Notes under the pieces: model-generated | The model's input: the letters and a program-made list of their open reading frames with translations, nothing else | Told to the model about the DNA's origin: nothing | The model's database searches: none | Program-made: the position numbers and the translations under genes | Shown: in pieces, positions 46,202 to 55,872 of the stretch | Layout: the number at the start of each line of letters is the position of its first letter | How positions within the stretch are numbered: position 1 is the stretch's first letter | DNA from: Streptococcus infantis | GTDB lineage: Bacteria > Bacillota > Bacilli > Lactobacillales > Streptococcaceae | Assembly: GCF_019929665.1 (NCBI RefSeq) | Contig: NZ_JAHZPZ010000004.1 | Location: forward strand, 62,001 to 126,000 | DNA length: 64,000 bases | Direction: 5' to 3'

Positions 46202-46305
46202 AGATATAGTCATCTTAGATGACTCAGTATAGGCGAGTTGATAGGAGAGACAACCTTTTCTCTCTTATCGGCGCTAGCATTTTACAAAAGAGGAGAAAAT
46301 ATATA

Positions 46306-46746
46306 ATGAAACTTCATGAATTGAAACCTGCAGAAGGTTCTCGTAAAACTCGTAACCGTGTTGGTCGTGGTACTTCATCAGGTAACGGTAAAACATCTGG
46401 TCGTGGTCAAAAAGGTCAAAAAGCTCGTAGCGGTGGCGGAGTACGCCTTGGTTTTGAAGGTGGACAAACTCCATTGTTCCGTCGTCTTCCAAAACGTGGA
46501 TTTACTAACATCAACGCTAAAGAGTATGCGATTGTTAACCTTGACCAATTGAACGCCTTTGATGACGGTGCTGAAGTAACTCCAGTGGTACTTGTAGAAT
46601 CAGGAATTGTTAAATCTGAAAAATCAGGTATCAAGATTCTTGGTAACGGTGAGTTGACTAAGAAGTTGACTGTTAAAGCTGCTAAGTTCTCTAAATCAGC
46701 TGAAGAAGCTATCACTGCTAAAGGTGGTTCAGTTGAAGTCATCTAA
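46306..46746 (+). CDS. rplO: 50S ribosomal protein L15
   Basis: 146 residues; the Gly/Arg-rich N-terminal extension ([20 protein letters not shown]) penetrates 23S rRNA. The start is the ATG at 46306 behind AGAGGAG, not an in-frame codon 87 bases earlier inside the leader hairpins. secY follows after 12 bases. Confidence 0.98.
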   Translation: MKLHELKPAEGSRKTRNRVGRGTSSGNGKTSGRGQKGQKARSGGGVRLGFEGGQTPLFRRLPKRGFTNINAKEYAIVNLDQLNAFDDGAEVTPVVLVESGIVKSEKSGIKILGNGELTKKLTVKAAKFSKSAEEAITAKGGSVEVI

Positions 46747-46758
46747 GTGAGGTGACCT

Positions 46759-48069
46759 ATGTTTTTTAAATTATTGAGAGAAGCACTCAAAGTTAAGCAA
46801 GTTCGATCAAAAATCTTATTTACAATTTTTATCGTGTTTGTTTTTCGTATTGGTACTAGTATCCCTGTTCCGTGGGTAAATGCAAACAGCTTGGACGCTT
46901 TGAGTGGTCTATCCTTCTTGAATATGTTGAGCTTGGTGTCAGGGAATGCTATGAAAAACTTTTCAGTTTTTGCTCTTGGAGTTAGCCCTTACATTACAGC
47001 ATCAATCGTCGTCCAACTCTTGCAAATGGATTTATTACCAAAGTTTGTGGAGTGGGGCAAACAAGGGGAAGTTGGTCGTAGAAAGTTAAACCAAGCGACT
47101 CGATACATTGCACTAGTGCTAGCATTTGTTCAATCAGTCGGTATTACTGCTGGTTTTAACGCTCTGTCTGGAGCTAAACTTTTGACTGTACCACTTACAC
47201 CACAAGTTTTCCTTGTGATTGGAGGAATCTTAACAGCAGGTAGCATGATTGTAACCTGGCTGGGAGAGCAAATCACAGATAAGGGATATGGTAATGGTGT
47301 TTCAATGATTATCTTTGCAGGGATTGTTGCTTCAATTCCTGATATGGTTAAGGGGATCTACGTGGACTACTTTGTCAATGTACCAAGTAGTCGATTGACA
47401 TCGTCTCTCATTTTCGTTGCCATCTTAATCATTGCTGTTTTGTTAATTGTATACTTTACAACTTATGTTGAACAAGCTAAATACAAGATTCCAATTCAGT
47501 ATACAAAGGTAGCTCAAGGTGCGCCGTCAAGCTCCTATCTTCCATTGAAGATTAACCCTGCTGGGGTTATCCCAGTTATCTTTGCTAGCTCTATTACAGC
47601 AGCACCGGCAGCAATTTTACAATTTGTAAGTGCGTCTGGCCTTAATTGGGAATGGGTAAAAACAGCTCAAGAGTTGGTATCTACTTCAACCCCAACAGGT
47701 GTTGCTTTGTATGCTCTGTTGATTATTCTCTTTACATTCTTCTATACATTTGTACAGATCAATCCAGAGAAAGCAGCAGAAAATTTACAAAAGAGTGGAG
47801 CTTATATCCATGGTGTCCGTCCTGGTAAAGGGACAGAAGAATATATGTCAAAACTTCTTCGTCGTCTCGCAACAGTCGGATCAATCTTCCTAGGTGTGAT
47901 TTCTATTCTACCTATTGTAGCTAAAGATTTATTTGGTCTTTCAGAAGTTGTCGCTTTTGGGGGAACAAGTTTGCTAATCATTATCTCTACAGGTATCGAA
48001 GGAATTAAACAATTGGAAGGTTATCTATTGAAACGTAAGTATGTTGGTTTCTTAGATACAACAGAATAA
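46759..48069 (+). CDS. secY: Preprotein translocase channel subunit SecY
   Basis: 436 residues with ten membrane helices (plug-side helix AMKNFSVFALGVSPYITASI; cytoplasmic loop IHGVRPGKGTEEYMSKLL). It forms the SecYEG channel for export and membrane insertion. Coupled to rplO, the usual spc-operon place. Confidence 0.98.
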   Translation: MFFKLLREALKVKQVRSKILFTIFIVFVFRIGTSIPVPWVNANSLDALSGLSFLNMLSLVSGNAMKNFSVFALGVSPYITASIVVQLLQMDLLPKFVEWGKQGEVGRRKLNQATRYIALVLAFVQSVGITAGFNALSGAKLLTVPLTPQVFLVIGGILTAGSMIVTWLGEQITDKGYGNGVSMIIFAGIVASIPDMVKGIYVDYFVNVPSSRLTSSLIFVAILIIAVLLIVYFTTYVEQAKYKIPIQYTKVAQGAPSSSYLPLKINPAGVIPVIFASSITAAPAAILQFVSASGLNWEWVKTAQELVSTSTPTGVALYALLIILFTFFYTFVQINPEKAAENLQKSGAYIHGVRPGKGTEEYMSKLLRRLATVGSIFLGVISILPIVAKDLFGLSEVVAFGGTSLLIIISTGIEGIKQLEGYLLKRKYVGFLDTTE

Positions 48070-48224
48070 TTGTAATAGAAAATAAAATTCACTATTGCTC
48101 AGAGAGTGGAGTGTAAAAATCAAAGACATTGTCAGATTTTTATCTCCTCTCTTCTATTTTGTTTTTAAATAGGAGTTGAAATGAATTTTTGCTTCTATTT
48201 AAATACAAAAAAGGAGTTTGAATC

Positions 48225-48863
48225 ATGAATCTTTTGATTATGGGTTTACCTGGTGCAGGTAAAGGGACACAAGCAGCGAAAATTGTTGAACAGTTTCACG
48301 TTGCCCACATCTCAACAGGTGACATGTTCCGTTCAGCAATGGCTAACCAAACTGAAATGGGTGTATTAGCTAAGTCTTATATCGATAAAGGCGAATTGGT
48401 TCCAGATGAAGTTACAAATGGAATTGTTAAAGAACGTCTTTCTCAAAATGATATTAAAGAAACTGGTTTCTTGTTGGATGGATACCCACGTACAATTGAG
48501 CAAGCTCATGCCTTAGATAAAACATTGGCTGAACTTGGAATTAAACTTGAAGGTGTTATCAACATCGAAGTAGATCCATCTTGCCTACTTGAACGTTTGA
48601 GTGGTCGTATCATTCACCGTGAAACTGGCGAAACTTTCCATAAAGTATTCAACCCACCAGTTGATTACAAAGAGGAAGATTACTACCAACGTGAAGATGA
48701 TAAACCTGAGACAGTAAAACGTCGTTTGGATGTCAATATTGCTCAAGGTGAACCAATCATCGCTCACTATCGTGCTAAAGGTCTAGTACATGATATCGAA
48801 GGGAACCAAGATATCAATGATGTCTTTAAAGATATCGAAAAGGTATTGACAAATTTGAAATAA
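48225..48863 (+). CDS. adk: Adenylate kinase
   Basis: 212 residues. P-loop [17 protein letters not shown]-binding HISTGDMFR, and LID segment [19 protein letters not shown]. The LID lacks the four zinc-binding cysteines seen in many Gram-positive adenylate kinases, so it is the hydrogen-bonded type, as I recall for other streptococci. Interconverts AMP, ADP and ATP. Confidence 0.97.
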   Translation: MNLLIMGLPGAGKGTQAAKIVEQFHVAHISTGDMFRSAMANQTEMGVLAKSYIDKGELVPDEVTNGIVKERLSQNDIKETGFLLDGYPRTIEQAHALDKTLAELGIKLEGVINIEVDPSCLLERLSGRIIHRETGETFHKVFNPPVDYKEEDYYQREDDKPETVKRRLDVNIAQGEPIIAHYRAKGLVHDIEGNQDINDVFKDIEKVLTNLK

Positions 48864-48878
48864 AAGCGTTTTTCAGGC

Positions 48879-48907
48879 TTGCAAAATGTCTTGACAAATG
48901 TTATACT
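48879..48907 (+). promoter_or_regulatory. Internal promoter ahead of infA
   Basis: TTGCAA (48879-48884), 17-base spacer, TATACT (48902-48907), 73 bases before infA. It gives the infA-rpoA part independent transcription. Confidence 0.7.
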
Positions 48908-48980
48908 GAGTTAGTCTGACTTATAATTGTTGTCTCTGTGTCTAGAGGCATCAAATCGAAATTTAGGGAGGTACTTTTGC

Positions 48981-49199
48981 GTGGCAAAAGACGATGTGAT
49001 TGAAGTTGAAGGCAAAGTAGTCGATACGATGCCGAATGCAATGTTTACGGTTGAACTTGAAAATGGACATCAGATTTTAGCAACAGTTTCTGGTAAAATT
49101 CGTAAAAACTATATTCGTATTTTAGCGGGAGATCGTGTTACTGTTGAAATGAGTCCATATGACTTGACACGTGGACGTATCACTTACCGCTTTAAATAA
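48981..49199 (+). CDS. infA: Translation initiation factor IF-1
   Basis: 72 residues from a GTG start behind GGGAGG; the S1/OB fold is complete ([40 protein letters not shown]). It occupies the A site during initiation. Confidence 0.97.
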   Translation: MAKDDVIEVEGKVVDTMPNAMFTVELENGHQILATVSGKIRKNYIRILAGDRVTVEMSPYDLTRGRITYRFK

Positions 49200-49223
49200 T
49201 CGAAAAACTTGGAGGGATAAGAA

Positions 49224-49340
49224 ATGAAAGTAAGACCATCGGTCAAACCAATTTGCGAATACTGTAAAGTAATTCGTCGTAATGGTCGTGTTATGGTAAT
49301 TTGCCCAGCAAATCCAAAACACAAACAACGTCAAGGATAA
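49224..49340 (+). CDS. rpmJ: 50S ribosomal protein L36
   Basis: 38 residues ([17 protein letters not shown], then [14 protein letters not shown]). The CxxC, Cys and His needed for zinc are all present. RBS GGAGGG. It is translated from a frame too short for most ORF finders. Confidence 0.97.
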
Positions 49341-49357
49341 GATAGAAAGGAGAAAAC

Positions 49358-49723
49358 ATGGCTCGTATTGCTGGAGTTGATATTCCAAATGACAAACGCG
49401 TAGTTATCTCATTGACTTATGTCTATGGTATCGGACTTGCAACATCTCAAAAGATTTTGGCAGCTGCTGGAGTTTCAGAAGATATTCGTGTTCGTGACCT
49501 TACATCAGATCAAGAAGATGCTATCCGTCGTGAAGTGGATGCAATTAAAGTTGAAGGTGACCTTCGTCGTGAAGTGAACTTGAACATCAAACGTTTGATG
49601 GAAATCGGTTCATACCGTGGTATCCGTCACCGTCGTGGACTTCCTGTCCGTGGACAAAACACTAAAAACAACGCTCGCACTCGTAAAGGTAAAGCTGTTG
49701 CGATTGCTGGTAAGAAAAAATAA
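49358..49723 (+). CDS. rpsM: 30S ribosomal protein S13
   Basis: 121 residues ([40 protein letters not shown]). It bridges the subunits and touches P-site tRNA. RBS AAAGGAG. Confidence 0.98.
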   Translation: MARIAGVDIPNDKRVVISLTYVYGIGLATSQKILAAAGVSEDIRVRDLTSDQEDAIRREVDAIKVEGDLRREVNLNIKRLMEIGSYRGIRHRRGLPVRGQNTKNNARTRKGKAVAIAGKKK

Positions 49724-49740
49724 TATAGGAGGTAAAAGTC

Positions 49741-50124
49741 TTGGCTAAACCAACACGTAAACGTCGTGTGAAAAAGAATATCGAATCTGGTATTGCTCAT
49801 ATTCACGCTACATTTAATAACACTATTGTTATGATTACTGATGTGCATGGTAATGCAATCGCTTGGTCATCAGCTGGTGCTCTTGGTTTCAAAGGTTCTC
49901 GTAAATCTACACCATTTGCTGCTCAAATGGCTTCAGAAGCTGCTGCTAAATCTGCACAAGAACACGGTCTTAAATCAGTTGAAGTTACTGTAAAAGGTCC
50001 AGGTTCTGGTCGTGAGTCAGCTATTCGTGCTCTTGCTGCCGCTGGTCTTGAAGTAACAGCAATTCGTGATGTGACTCCAGTGCCACACAATGGTGCTCGT
50101 CCTCCAAAACGTCGCCGTGTATAA
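49741..50124 (+). CDS. rpsK: 30S ribosomal protein S11
   Basis: 127 residues from a TTG start ([20 protein letters not shown]) behind AGGAGG; no closer ATG exists. The C-terminal [18 protein letters not shown] is typical. It lies on the 30S platform. Confidence 0.97.
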
Positions 50125-50167
50125 TCATTACCTTTACACTGCTTTTCGTTTAAGAGGGAGTAACTAA

Positions 50168-51103
50168 ATGATCGAGTTTGAAAAACCAAATATAACAAAA
50201 ATTGATGAAAATAAAGATTATGGCAAGTTTGTAATCGAACCACTAGAACGTGGATACGGTACAACTCTTGGTAACTCTCTTCGTCGTGTACTTCTTGCTT
50301 CTCTTCCAGGAGCAGCTGTTACATCTATCGATATCGATGGAGTATTACATGAATTTGATACAATTCCTGGTGTTCGCGAAGACGTGATGCAAATCATTCT
50401 GAACATTAAAGGTATTGCAGTTAAATCATATGTAAAAGACGAAAAGACTATTGAACTTGATGTTGAAGGTCCTGCTGAAGTGACAGCCGGAGATATTTTA
50501 ACTGATAGTGATATTGAAATCGTAAATCCAGATCATTATCTTTTCACAATCGGAGAAGGTGCTTCATTTAAAGCAACTATGACTGTAAACACTGGTCGTG
50601 GTTATGTACCTGCAGATGAAAATAAAAAAGATAATGCCCCAGTTGGAACACTTGCTGTAGATTCTATTTATACACCAGTTACAAAAGTTAACTATCAAGT
50701 TGAACCTGCTCGTGTAGGAAGCAATGATGGTTTCGACAAATTAACCCTTGAAATCTTGACAAATGGAACTATTATTCCAGAAGATGCTTTAGGGCTTTCA
50801 GCACGTATTTTGACAGAACATCTTGATTTGTTTACAAATCTTACAGAGATTGCTAAATCTGCAGAAGTGATGAAAGAAGCTGATACTGAATCGGACGACC
50901 GTATTTTGGAACGTACGATTGAGGAACTTGACTTGTCTGTACGCTCATATAACTGTTTGAAACGTGCTGGTATCAATACTGTGCATGATTTGACAGAAAA
51001 ATCTGAAGCAGAGATGATGAAAGTAAGAAATCTTGGACGCAAGAGTTTGGAAGAAGTGAAACTCAAACTCATTGATTTGGGTCTTGGATTAAAAGATAAA
51101 TAA
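50168..51103 (+). CDS. rpoA: DNA-directed RNA polymerase alpha subunit
   Basis: 311 residues: N-terminal assembly domain ([20 protein letters not shown]) and C-terminal DNA/activator-binding domain ([20 protein letters not shown]). Full length for streptococci. It shares the operon with rpsK and rplQ. Confidence 0.98.
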   Translation: MIEFEKPNITKIDENKDYGKFVIEPLERGYGTTLGNSLRRVLLASLPGAAVTSIDIDGVLHEFDTIPGVREDVMQIILNIKGIAVKSYVKDEKTIELDVEGPAEVTAGDILTDSDIEIVNPDHYLFTIGEGASFKATMTVNTGRGYVPADENKKDNAPVGTLAVDSIYTPVTKVNYQVEPARVGSNDGFDKLTLEILTNGTIIPEDALGLSARILTEHLDLFTNLTEIAKSAEVMKEADTESDDRILERTIEELDLSVRSYNCLKRAGINTVHDLTEKSEAEMMKVRNLGRKSLEEVKLKLIDLGLGLKDK

Positions 51104-51114
51104 AGGAGGAATAC

Positions 51115-51501
51115 ATGGCTTACCGTAAACTAGGACGCACTAGCTCACAACGTAAAGCAATGCTTCGCGATTTGACAACTGACCTTTTGATCAACGAATC
51201 AATCGTGACAACTGAAGCTCGTGCTAAAGAAATCCGTAAAACTGTTGAAAAAATGATTACTCTAGGTAAACGTGGTGATTTGCATGCACGTCGTCAAGCT
51301 GCTGCTTTCGTACGTAATGAAATCGCATCTGAAAACTATGATGAAGCAACTGATAAGTACACTTCTACTACAGCACTTCAAAAATTGTTCTCAGAAATCG
51401 CACCTCGTTATGCAGACCGTAACGGTGGATACACTCGTATCCTTAAAACTGAACCACGTCGTGGTGATGCAGCGCCAATGGCGATCATCGAATTAGTATA
51501 G
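51115..51501 (+). CDS. rplQ: 50S ribosomal protein L17
   Basis: 128 residues ([32 protein letters not shown] end). It is the last gene of the superoperon; a structured 3' region and a strong terminator follow. Confidence 0.98.
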   Translation: MAYRKLGRTSSQRKAMLRDLTTDLLINESIVTTEARAKEIRKTVEKMITLGKRGDLHARRQAAAFVRNEIASENYDEATDKYTSTTALQKLFSEIAPRYADRNGGYTRILKTEPRRGDAAPMAIIELV

Positions 51502-51517
51502 AATCATCAATTTTGTT

Positions 51518-51597
51518 GAGTGTTATGATGATGGAGCCCTGTGCTCTTAGTCTAGCTCTGGTCTACCGCTAGGACTTTTGTCCTAGCGGGAACACTC
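51518..51597 (+). other. Structured 3' untranslated region of the alpha operon
   Basis: GAGTGTT (51518-51524) pairs with AACACTC (51591-51597), enclosing a small GAGC-CCTGT-GCTC hairpin and a perfect 10-bp hairpin CCGCTAGGAC-TTTT-GTCCTAGCGG (51566-51589). This makes a multibranched fold just before the terminator. It may protect the 3' end or be a processed small RNA. Confidence 0.5.
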
Positions 51598-51617
51598 ATC
51601 ATAAGATGGTAGGGTAG

Positions 51618-51680
51618 ACGCTTGTTTACGAAATTGTTTTTCTTTTAAGAACAATTTCGTAAGCAGGCGTTTTTTAGTTT
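51618..51680 (+). terminator. Terminator of the ribosomal superoperon
   Basis: A long stem (ACGCTTGTTTACGAAATTGTT against AACAATTTCGTAAGCAGGCGT, one mismatch region) is followed by six Ts and a further T run. Confidence 0.92.
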
Positions 51681-51697
51681 TTTTGAAGTAAATGTGC

Positions 51698-51703
51698 TAT
51701 ACT
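51698..51703 (+). promoter_or_regulatory. Extended -10 of the ACT/UPF0210 unit
   Basis: TGC-TATACT just after the superoperon terminator; no clear -35. It lies 61 bases before the ACT-protein start codon. Confidence 0.55.
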
Positions 51704-51764
51704 GAGAAAAAAGAAAAATATAGATATGGTTATTTTTCTATGATTTCAAAGATGGAGGACCAAT

Positions 51765-52031
51765 ATGAAAGCTATTATAACTGTTGTTGGAAAAGATAAG
51801 GGTGGTATTGTTGCAGGTGTTGCGACTAAGATTGCTGAATTAGGATTAAATATTGATGATATTTCACAAACTGTCTTGGATGAGTTCTTCACCATGATGG
51901 CTGTAGTATCCAGTGATGAAAAACATGATTTTACTCAACTAAGAAATGAGTTTGAAGCCTTTGGCCAGACCTTGAATGTCAAAATCAATATTCAAAGTGC
52001 GGCTATTTTCGATGCTATGTACAATATCTAG
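51765..52031 (+). CDS. ACT-domain protein (UPF0237)
   Basis: 88 residues forming one ACT domain (ITVVGKDKGGIVAGVATKIA). It is probably a small-molecule (amino acid or folate-like) sensor. RBS GGAGG; the partner UPF0210 gene starts 9 bases later, and the pair is conserved across Firmicutes, which suggests that the two act together. Function unknown. Confidence 0.9.
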   Translation: MKAIITVVGKDKGGIVAGVATKIAELGLNIDDISQTVLDEFFTMMAVVSSDEKHDFTQLRNEFEAFGQTLNVKINIQSAAIFDAMYNI

Positions 52032-52040
52032 GAGGTACTT

Positions 52041-53378
52041 ATGGATATTAGACAAGTTACCGAAACTATTGCAATGATTGAAGAGCAGAATTTTGATATT
52101 CGTACCATTACCATGGGAATTTCTCTTCTTGATTGTATTGATCCAGATATTGATAAGGCTGCAGATAAAATATATGAAAAAGTTACAACTAAGGCGGCGA
52201 ATTTAGTGGCTGTCGGTGATGAAATCGCCGCTGAGTTAGGTATACCTATTGTCAATAAACGTGTATCAGTAACACCGATTTCTCTAATTGGTGCTGCTAC
52301 AAATGCAAGGGACTATGTACCGTTAGCCAAAGCTTTAGATAGAGCAGCAAAAGAAATTGGCGTCGATTTTATTGGTGGCTTTTCTGCTTTAGTTCAAAAA
52401 GGCTACCAAAAAGGAGATGAAATACTCATCAACTCGATTCCACGTGCTTTAGCTGAAACTGATAAAGTTTGCTCTTCAGTAAATATTGGTTCAACAAAAT
52501 CAGGAATCAACATGACTGCTGTAGCTGATATGGGTCGAATTATCAAGGAGACAGCTGAGCTTTCAGATATGGGGGCTGCAAAACTTGTCGTTTTTGCCAA
52601 TGCAGTTGAGGACAATCCTTTTATGGCCGGAGCCTTTCATGGTGTTGGTGAAGCTGATGTTATTATAAATGTCGGTGTGTCAGGGCCTGGTGTTGTCAAA
52701 CGTGCTTTAGAAAAAGTTCGTGGGCAAAGCTTTGATGTAGTTGCTGAAACTGTTAAAAAGACAGCCTTCAAGATTACTCGGATTGGTCAATTAGTTGGCC
52801 AGATGGCTAGTGAAAGACTAGGTGTTGATTTTGGGATTGTTGATTTGAGTTTAGCACCTACTCCTGCAGTGGGGGATTCTGTAGCTCGGGTTCTGGAAGA
52901 AATGGGACTGGAAACAGTTGGGACTCATGGGACGACTGCCGCTTTAGCTCTTTTAAATGACCAAGTAAAAAAAGGCGGAGTAATGGCTTGCAACCAAGTC
53001 GGTGGTCTGTCAGGTGCTTTCATCCCAGTTTCAGAAGATGAGGGTATGATAGCAGCAGTGCAAAATGGTTCCCTAAATCTTGAGAAATTAGAAGCCATGA
53101 CTGCTATCTGTTCAGTTGGATTGGATATGATTGCTATCCCTGAAGATACTCCGGCAGAAACGATTGCGGCTATGATTGCGGATGAGGCAGCAATTGGTGT
53201 TATCAATATGAAAACCACAGCTGTTCGTATCATTCCAAAGGGTAAAGAAGGCGATATGATTGAGTTTGGTGGCTTGCTAGGAACTGCCCCAGTTATGAAA
53301 GTCAATGGAGCTTCTTCGGCTGATTTCATTGCTCGTGGAGGACAGATTCCAGCTCCAATTCATAGTTTTAAAAATTAA
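52041..53378 (+). CDS. UPF0210 (PFL-like DUF711) family protein
   Basis: 445 residues ([60 protein letters not shown]). The family is related in fold to glycyl-radical-type barrels but has no radical Gly loop. Coupled with the ACT protein upstream. No established reaction is known to me. Confidence 0.92.
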   Translation: MDIRQVTETIAMIEEQNFDIRTITMGISLLDCIDPDIDKAADKIYEKVTTKAANLVAVGDEIAAELGIPIVNKRVSVTPISLIGAATNARDYVPLAKALDRAAKEIGVDFIGGFSALVQKGYQKGDEILINSIPRALAETDKVCSSVNIGSTKSGINMTAVADMGRIIKETAELSDMGAAKLVVFANAVEDNPFMAGAFHGVGEADVIINVGVSGPGVVKRALEKVRGQSFDVVAETVKKTAFKITRIGQLVGQMASERLGVDFGIVDLSLAPTPAVGDSVARVLEEMGLETVGTHGTTAALALLNDQVKKGGVMACNQVGGLSGAFIPVSEDEGMIAAVQNGSLNLEKLEAMTAICSVGLDMIAIPEDTPAETIAAMIADEAAIGVINMKTTAVRIIPKGKEGDMIEFGGLLGTAPVMKVNGASSADFIARGGQIPAPIHSFKN

Positions 53379-53394
53379 TAAAAAAATAAAATGA

Positions 53395-53427
53395 TTTAAG
53401 TTCAATTTAAGGATAGGTGTGTATACT
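53395..53427 (+). promoter_or_regulatory. CiaR-dependent promoter
   Basis: A perfect direct repeat TTTAAG-TTCAA-TTTAAG (53395-53411) is followed after exactly 10 bases by TATACT (53422-53427). This is the layout described for CiaR-activated promoters in S. pneumoniae: the repeat replaces the -35 and lies 10 bases from the -10. Confidence 0.9.
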
Positions 53428-53433
53428 CTAATC

Positions 53434-53535
53434 ATTAAATAAAGACCTCCTAACTTTATTTAATAGAAATCCTAAACTTTTTCATAATAATCTCCTACAA
53501 AAGTCGCTCGTAAGAGTGGCTTTTGTTTTGTATTT
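53434..53535 (+). ncRNA. Cia-dependent small RNA (csRNA/ccn type)
   Basis: The expected start at A53434 opens a perfect 11-bp stem (ATTAAATAAAG with CTTTATTTAAT) whose 9-base loop ACCTCCTAA is complementary to Shine-Dalgarno sequences. An unpaired middle part contains TTTCAT and TCTCCT, complementary to ATG and AGGAGA. It ends in a terminator hairpin (AAAAGTCGCTC-GTAA-GAGTGGCTTTT) with T run. These are the features of pneumococcal csRNAs, which base-pair with translation starts such as comC. About 100 nt long. No ORF is present. Confidence 0.88.
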
Positions 53536-53629
53536 TTTAAAAAACTAGTAAAATTTCATTGATTCTGGTCAAATTTTTTAAGAATGGCTACTTTTTTCGA
53601 AGTCAAACCAGCCTAAAACCTTGCCATGA

Positions 53630-53657
53630 TTGGCTTTTTGAAAAAATATGGTATAAT
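53630..53657 (+). promoter_or_regulatory. Promoter of rnpA
   Basis: TTGGCT (53630-53635), 16-base spacer, TGG-TATAAT extended -10 (hexamer 53652-53657), 31 bases before the TTG start. Confidence 0.75.
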
Positions 53658-53688
53658 AGTAGTAGTTTTATTAGATGGAGTAGAATTT

Positions 53689-54060
53689 TTGAGAAAAAGC
53701 TTTCGTGTAAAAAAAGAGAAAGATTTCGACGCCATATTTAAAAAGGGAGCAAGTGTAGCTAATCGAAAATTTGTTATTTATCGATTAGAAAACAATGAAA
53801 CACATTTTCGAGTAGGTTTATCAGTCAGTAAAAAATTAGGAAATGCTGTGACAAGAAACCAAATCAAGAGAAGAATCCGGCATGTTCTCATTCAAAATAG
53901 TAATCAACTTGTTGATAATGTCGATTTTGTTGTGATTGCTCGAAAAGGCGTTGAACTATTAGAATATGCAGAAATTGAAAAAAACTTACTTCATGTTTTG
54001 AGATTAGCAAAGATTTACCAGGAAGGAAATAAGAGTGAAGAAGAAATTACAATTGACTAG
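53689..54060 (+). CDS. rnpA: Ribonuclease P protein component
   Basis: 123 residues with the RNA-binding signature [10 protein letters not shown]. The start is the TTG at 53689 (then [16 protein letters not shown]), eight bases after GGAG; the frame stays open to 53626 but that part covers the promoter. It helps the RNA subunit cut tRNA 5' leaders. It overlaps the yidC start by 26 bases. Confidence 0.95.
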   Translation: MRKSFRVKKEKDFDAIFKKGASVANRKFVIYRLENNETHFRVGLSVSKKLGNAVTRNQIKRRIRHVLIQNSNQLVDNVDFVVIARKGVELLEYAEIEKNLLHVLRLAKIYQEGNKSEEEITID

Positions 54061-54850
54061 TTTGTTAGGTTTGTCCTTGTTGGTAATGACTGCTTGTGCA
54101 ACTAGTGAAGTGTCTGCAGATTCTGCAGACTTTTGGAGTAAACTTGTTTATTTTTTTGCTGAAACTATTCGATTTTTGTCATTTGATGTCAGCATTGGTT
54201 TAGGGATTATTCTGTTCACAGTCTTGATTAGAACGATACTGTTACCAGTCTTTCAAACACAAATGGTGGCTTCCAGAAAAATGCAAGAGGCGCAACCTCT
54301 TATCAAAGAATTGCGCGAACGTTATCCAGGTCGCGACATGGAAAGTCGTACTAAGCTAGATCAGGAAACACGTAAATTATTTAAAGAATTAGGCATTAAG
54401 CAATCCGCATCCTTCTGGCCGCTTTTGATTCAAATGCCAATTCTATTGGCTCTTTTCCAAGCTTTATCAAACGTAGATTTTTTGAAGACAGGCCACTTCT
54501 TATGGTTCAATCTAGGTGGAGCTGATACCACTTTCGTACTACCTATTTTAGCTGCCCTATTCACCTTCCTCAGTAGCTGGCTTTCAAATAAAGCTTTGCC
54601 TGAGAAAAATGGTGCAATGACAGGTATGATGTATGGGATGCCTGTTATAATCTTCTTTTTTGCAATATCTGCTCCAAGTGGAGTCGCTCTTTACTGGGCG
54701 GTTTCAAATGCTTATCAAGTATTGCAAACTTACCTTTTGAACAACCCCTTCAAAATCATTGCAGAGCGTGAAGCAAATGTGCAAGCTAAGAAGGATTTAG
54801 AAGTTAAAAAAAGAAAAGCTCTAAAGAAAGCACAGAAAAAGAAAAAGTAA
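54035..54850 (+). CDS. yidC: Membrane protein insertase YidC (lipoprotein type)
   Basis: 271 residues from a GTG inside the end of rnpA. A lipoprotein signal ends MTAC with Cys21. Five membrane helices follow, with the conserved Arg in [13 protein letters not shown] that makes the hydrophilic insertion groove, and a basic C-terminal tail ([14 protein letters not shown]) for ribosome contact. The rnpA-yidC-khpB order marks this as the SpoIIIJ-type copy. Confidence 0.96.
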   Translation: MKKKLQLTSLLGLSLLVMTACATSEVSADSADFWSKLVYFFAETIRFLSFDVSIGLGIILFTVLIRTILLPVFQTQMVASRKMQEAQPLIKELRERYPGRDMESRTKLDQETRKLFKELGIKQSASFWPLLIQMPILLALFQALSNVDFLKTGHFLWFNLGGADTTFVLPILAALFTFLSSWLSNKALPEKNGAMTGMMYGMPVIIFFFAISAPSGVALYWAVSNAYQVLQTYLLNNPFKIIAEREANVQAKKDLEVKKRKALKKAQKKKK

Positions 54851-54864
54851 GGAGAAATCTGATA

Positions 54865-55821
54865 ATGGTATTATTTACAGGTTCAACAGTTGAAGAAGCA
54901 ATCCAAAAGGGATTGAATGAATTAAATATTCCGAGAATGAAAGCTCATATCAAAGTTGTTTCGAGAGAGAAAAAGGGATTTTTTGGACTTTTTGGTACAA
55001 AACCAGCTCAAGTTGATATCGAAGCAATCAGTGAGACAACCGTTGTAAAAGCAAATCAGCAGGCGATCAAAGGTGTTCCGAAAGAAATTAATGATCAAAA
55101 TGATCCAGTTAAAACAGTCAGCGAAGCAACCGTTGATTTGGGACATGTAGTTGCTGCTATCAAGAAAATTGAAGAAGAAGGGCAAGAAATTTCTGAAGAA
55201 GTTAAGGCTGAAATTCTTAAGAATGATAAAGAAGCCAGCACGATTTTAGAAGAAACAGGCCATATTGCAGTTTTAAAAGAATTGCAACCTGAAGAAACTC
55301 AAGATGAAGTTGAGCCTGAAAAAGGCAGCGACTTAGAAAATCTTGGTTTGAAAGTCGAGCCAACATACGACACCGAAAAGGTTGTTGAAGAAGTAACCAA
55401 TTATGTTCAAGCAATCATCGATGAAATGGATGTTGAGGGAGCTATTTCTAGCACCTCTAACCGTCGCTCTATCAACATGCAAATTGATACAAATGAGCCA
55501 GGCCGTATCATTGGTTACCATGGTAAGGTTTTGAAATCTCTTCAACTTTTGGCACAAAATTACCTCTACAATCGTTATTCAAAAACCTTCTACATTACTA
55601 TCAACGTTAATGATTATGTAGAACATCGTGCAGAAGTCTTGCAGAGTTATGCTCAAAAATTAGCGACACGTGTTTTGGAAGAAGGCCGTAGTCAGATGAC
55701 AGATCCAATGTCAAGCAGCGAGCGTAAAATTATCCATCGCATCATCTCACGAATGGAAGGTGTAACCAGTTACTCTGAAGGTGACGAACCAAATCGTTAC
55801 GTTGTGGTTGACACAGAATAA
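54865..55821 (+). CDS. khpB: RNA-binding protein KhpB (Jag/EloR)
   Basis: 318 residues: Jag-N domain (FTGSTVEEAIQKGLNEL), an acidic linker of about 100 residues, KH domain (RIIGYHGKVLKSLQLLAQNY) and R3H domain (MSSSERKIIHRIISRM). With KhpA it controls cell elongation in S. pneumoniae and is a StkP phosphorylation target; linker threonines are the candidate sites. A terminator follows. Confidence 0.95.
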   Translation: MVLFTGSTVEEAIQKGLNELNIPRMKAHIKVVSREKKGFFGLFGTKPAQVDIEAISETTVVKANQQAIKGVPKEINDQNDPVKTVSEATVDLGHVVAAIKKIEEEGQEISEEVKAEILKNDKEASTILEETGHIAVLKELQPEETQDEVEPEKGSDLENLGLKVEPTYDTEKVVEEVTNYVQAIIDEMDVEGAISSTSNRRSINMQIDTNEPGRIIGYHGKVLKSLQLLAQNYLYNRYSKTFYITINVNDYVEHRAEVLQSYAQKLATRVLEEGRSQMTDPMSSSERKIIHRIISRMEGVTSYSEGDEPNRYVVVDTE

Positions 55822-55827
55822 AAATGA

Positions 55828-55853
55828 AAAATCAGGGAAAACCTGATTTTTTC
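55828..55853 (+). terminator. Terminator after khpB
   Basis: AAAATCAGG pairs with CCTGATTTT, followed by Ts. Confidence 0.88.
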
Positions 55854-55872
55854 TAACTAAAGAAGGAATCAA

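Noticed and set aside
51640..51662. TTTAAG followed by a TTTCG half-repeat as a second CiaR site
   Set aside because: The second half does not match, and the sequence is part of the superoperon terminator stem.
53626..53688. N-terminal extension of RnpA
   Set aside because: It would place the -10 promoter inside the coding region; the TTG at 53689 has the SD and gives the family length of 123 residues.
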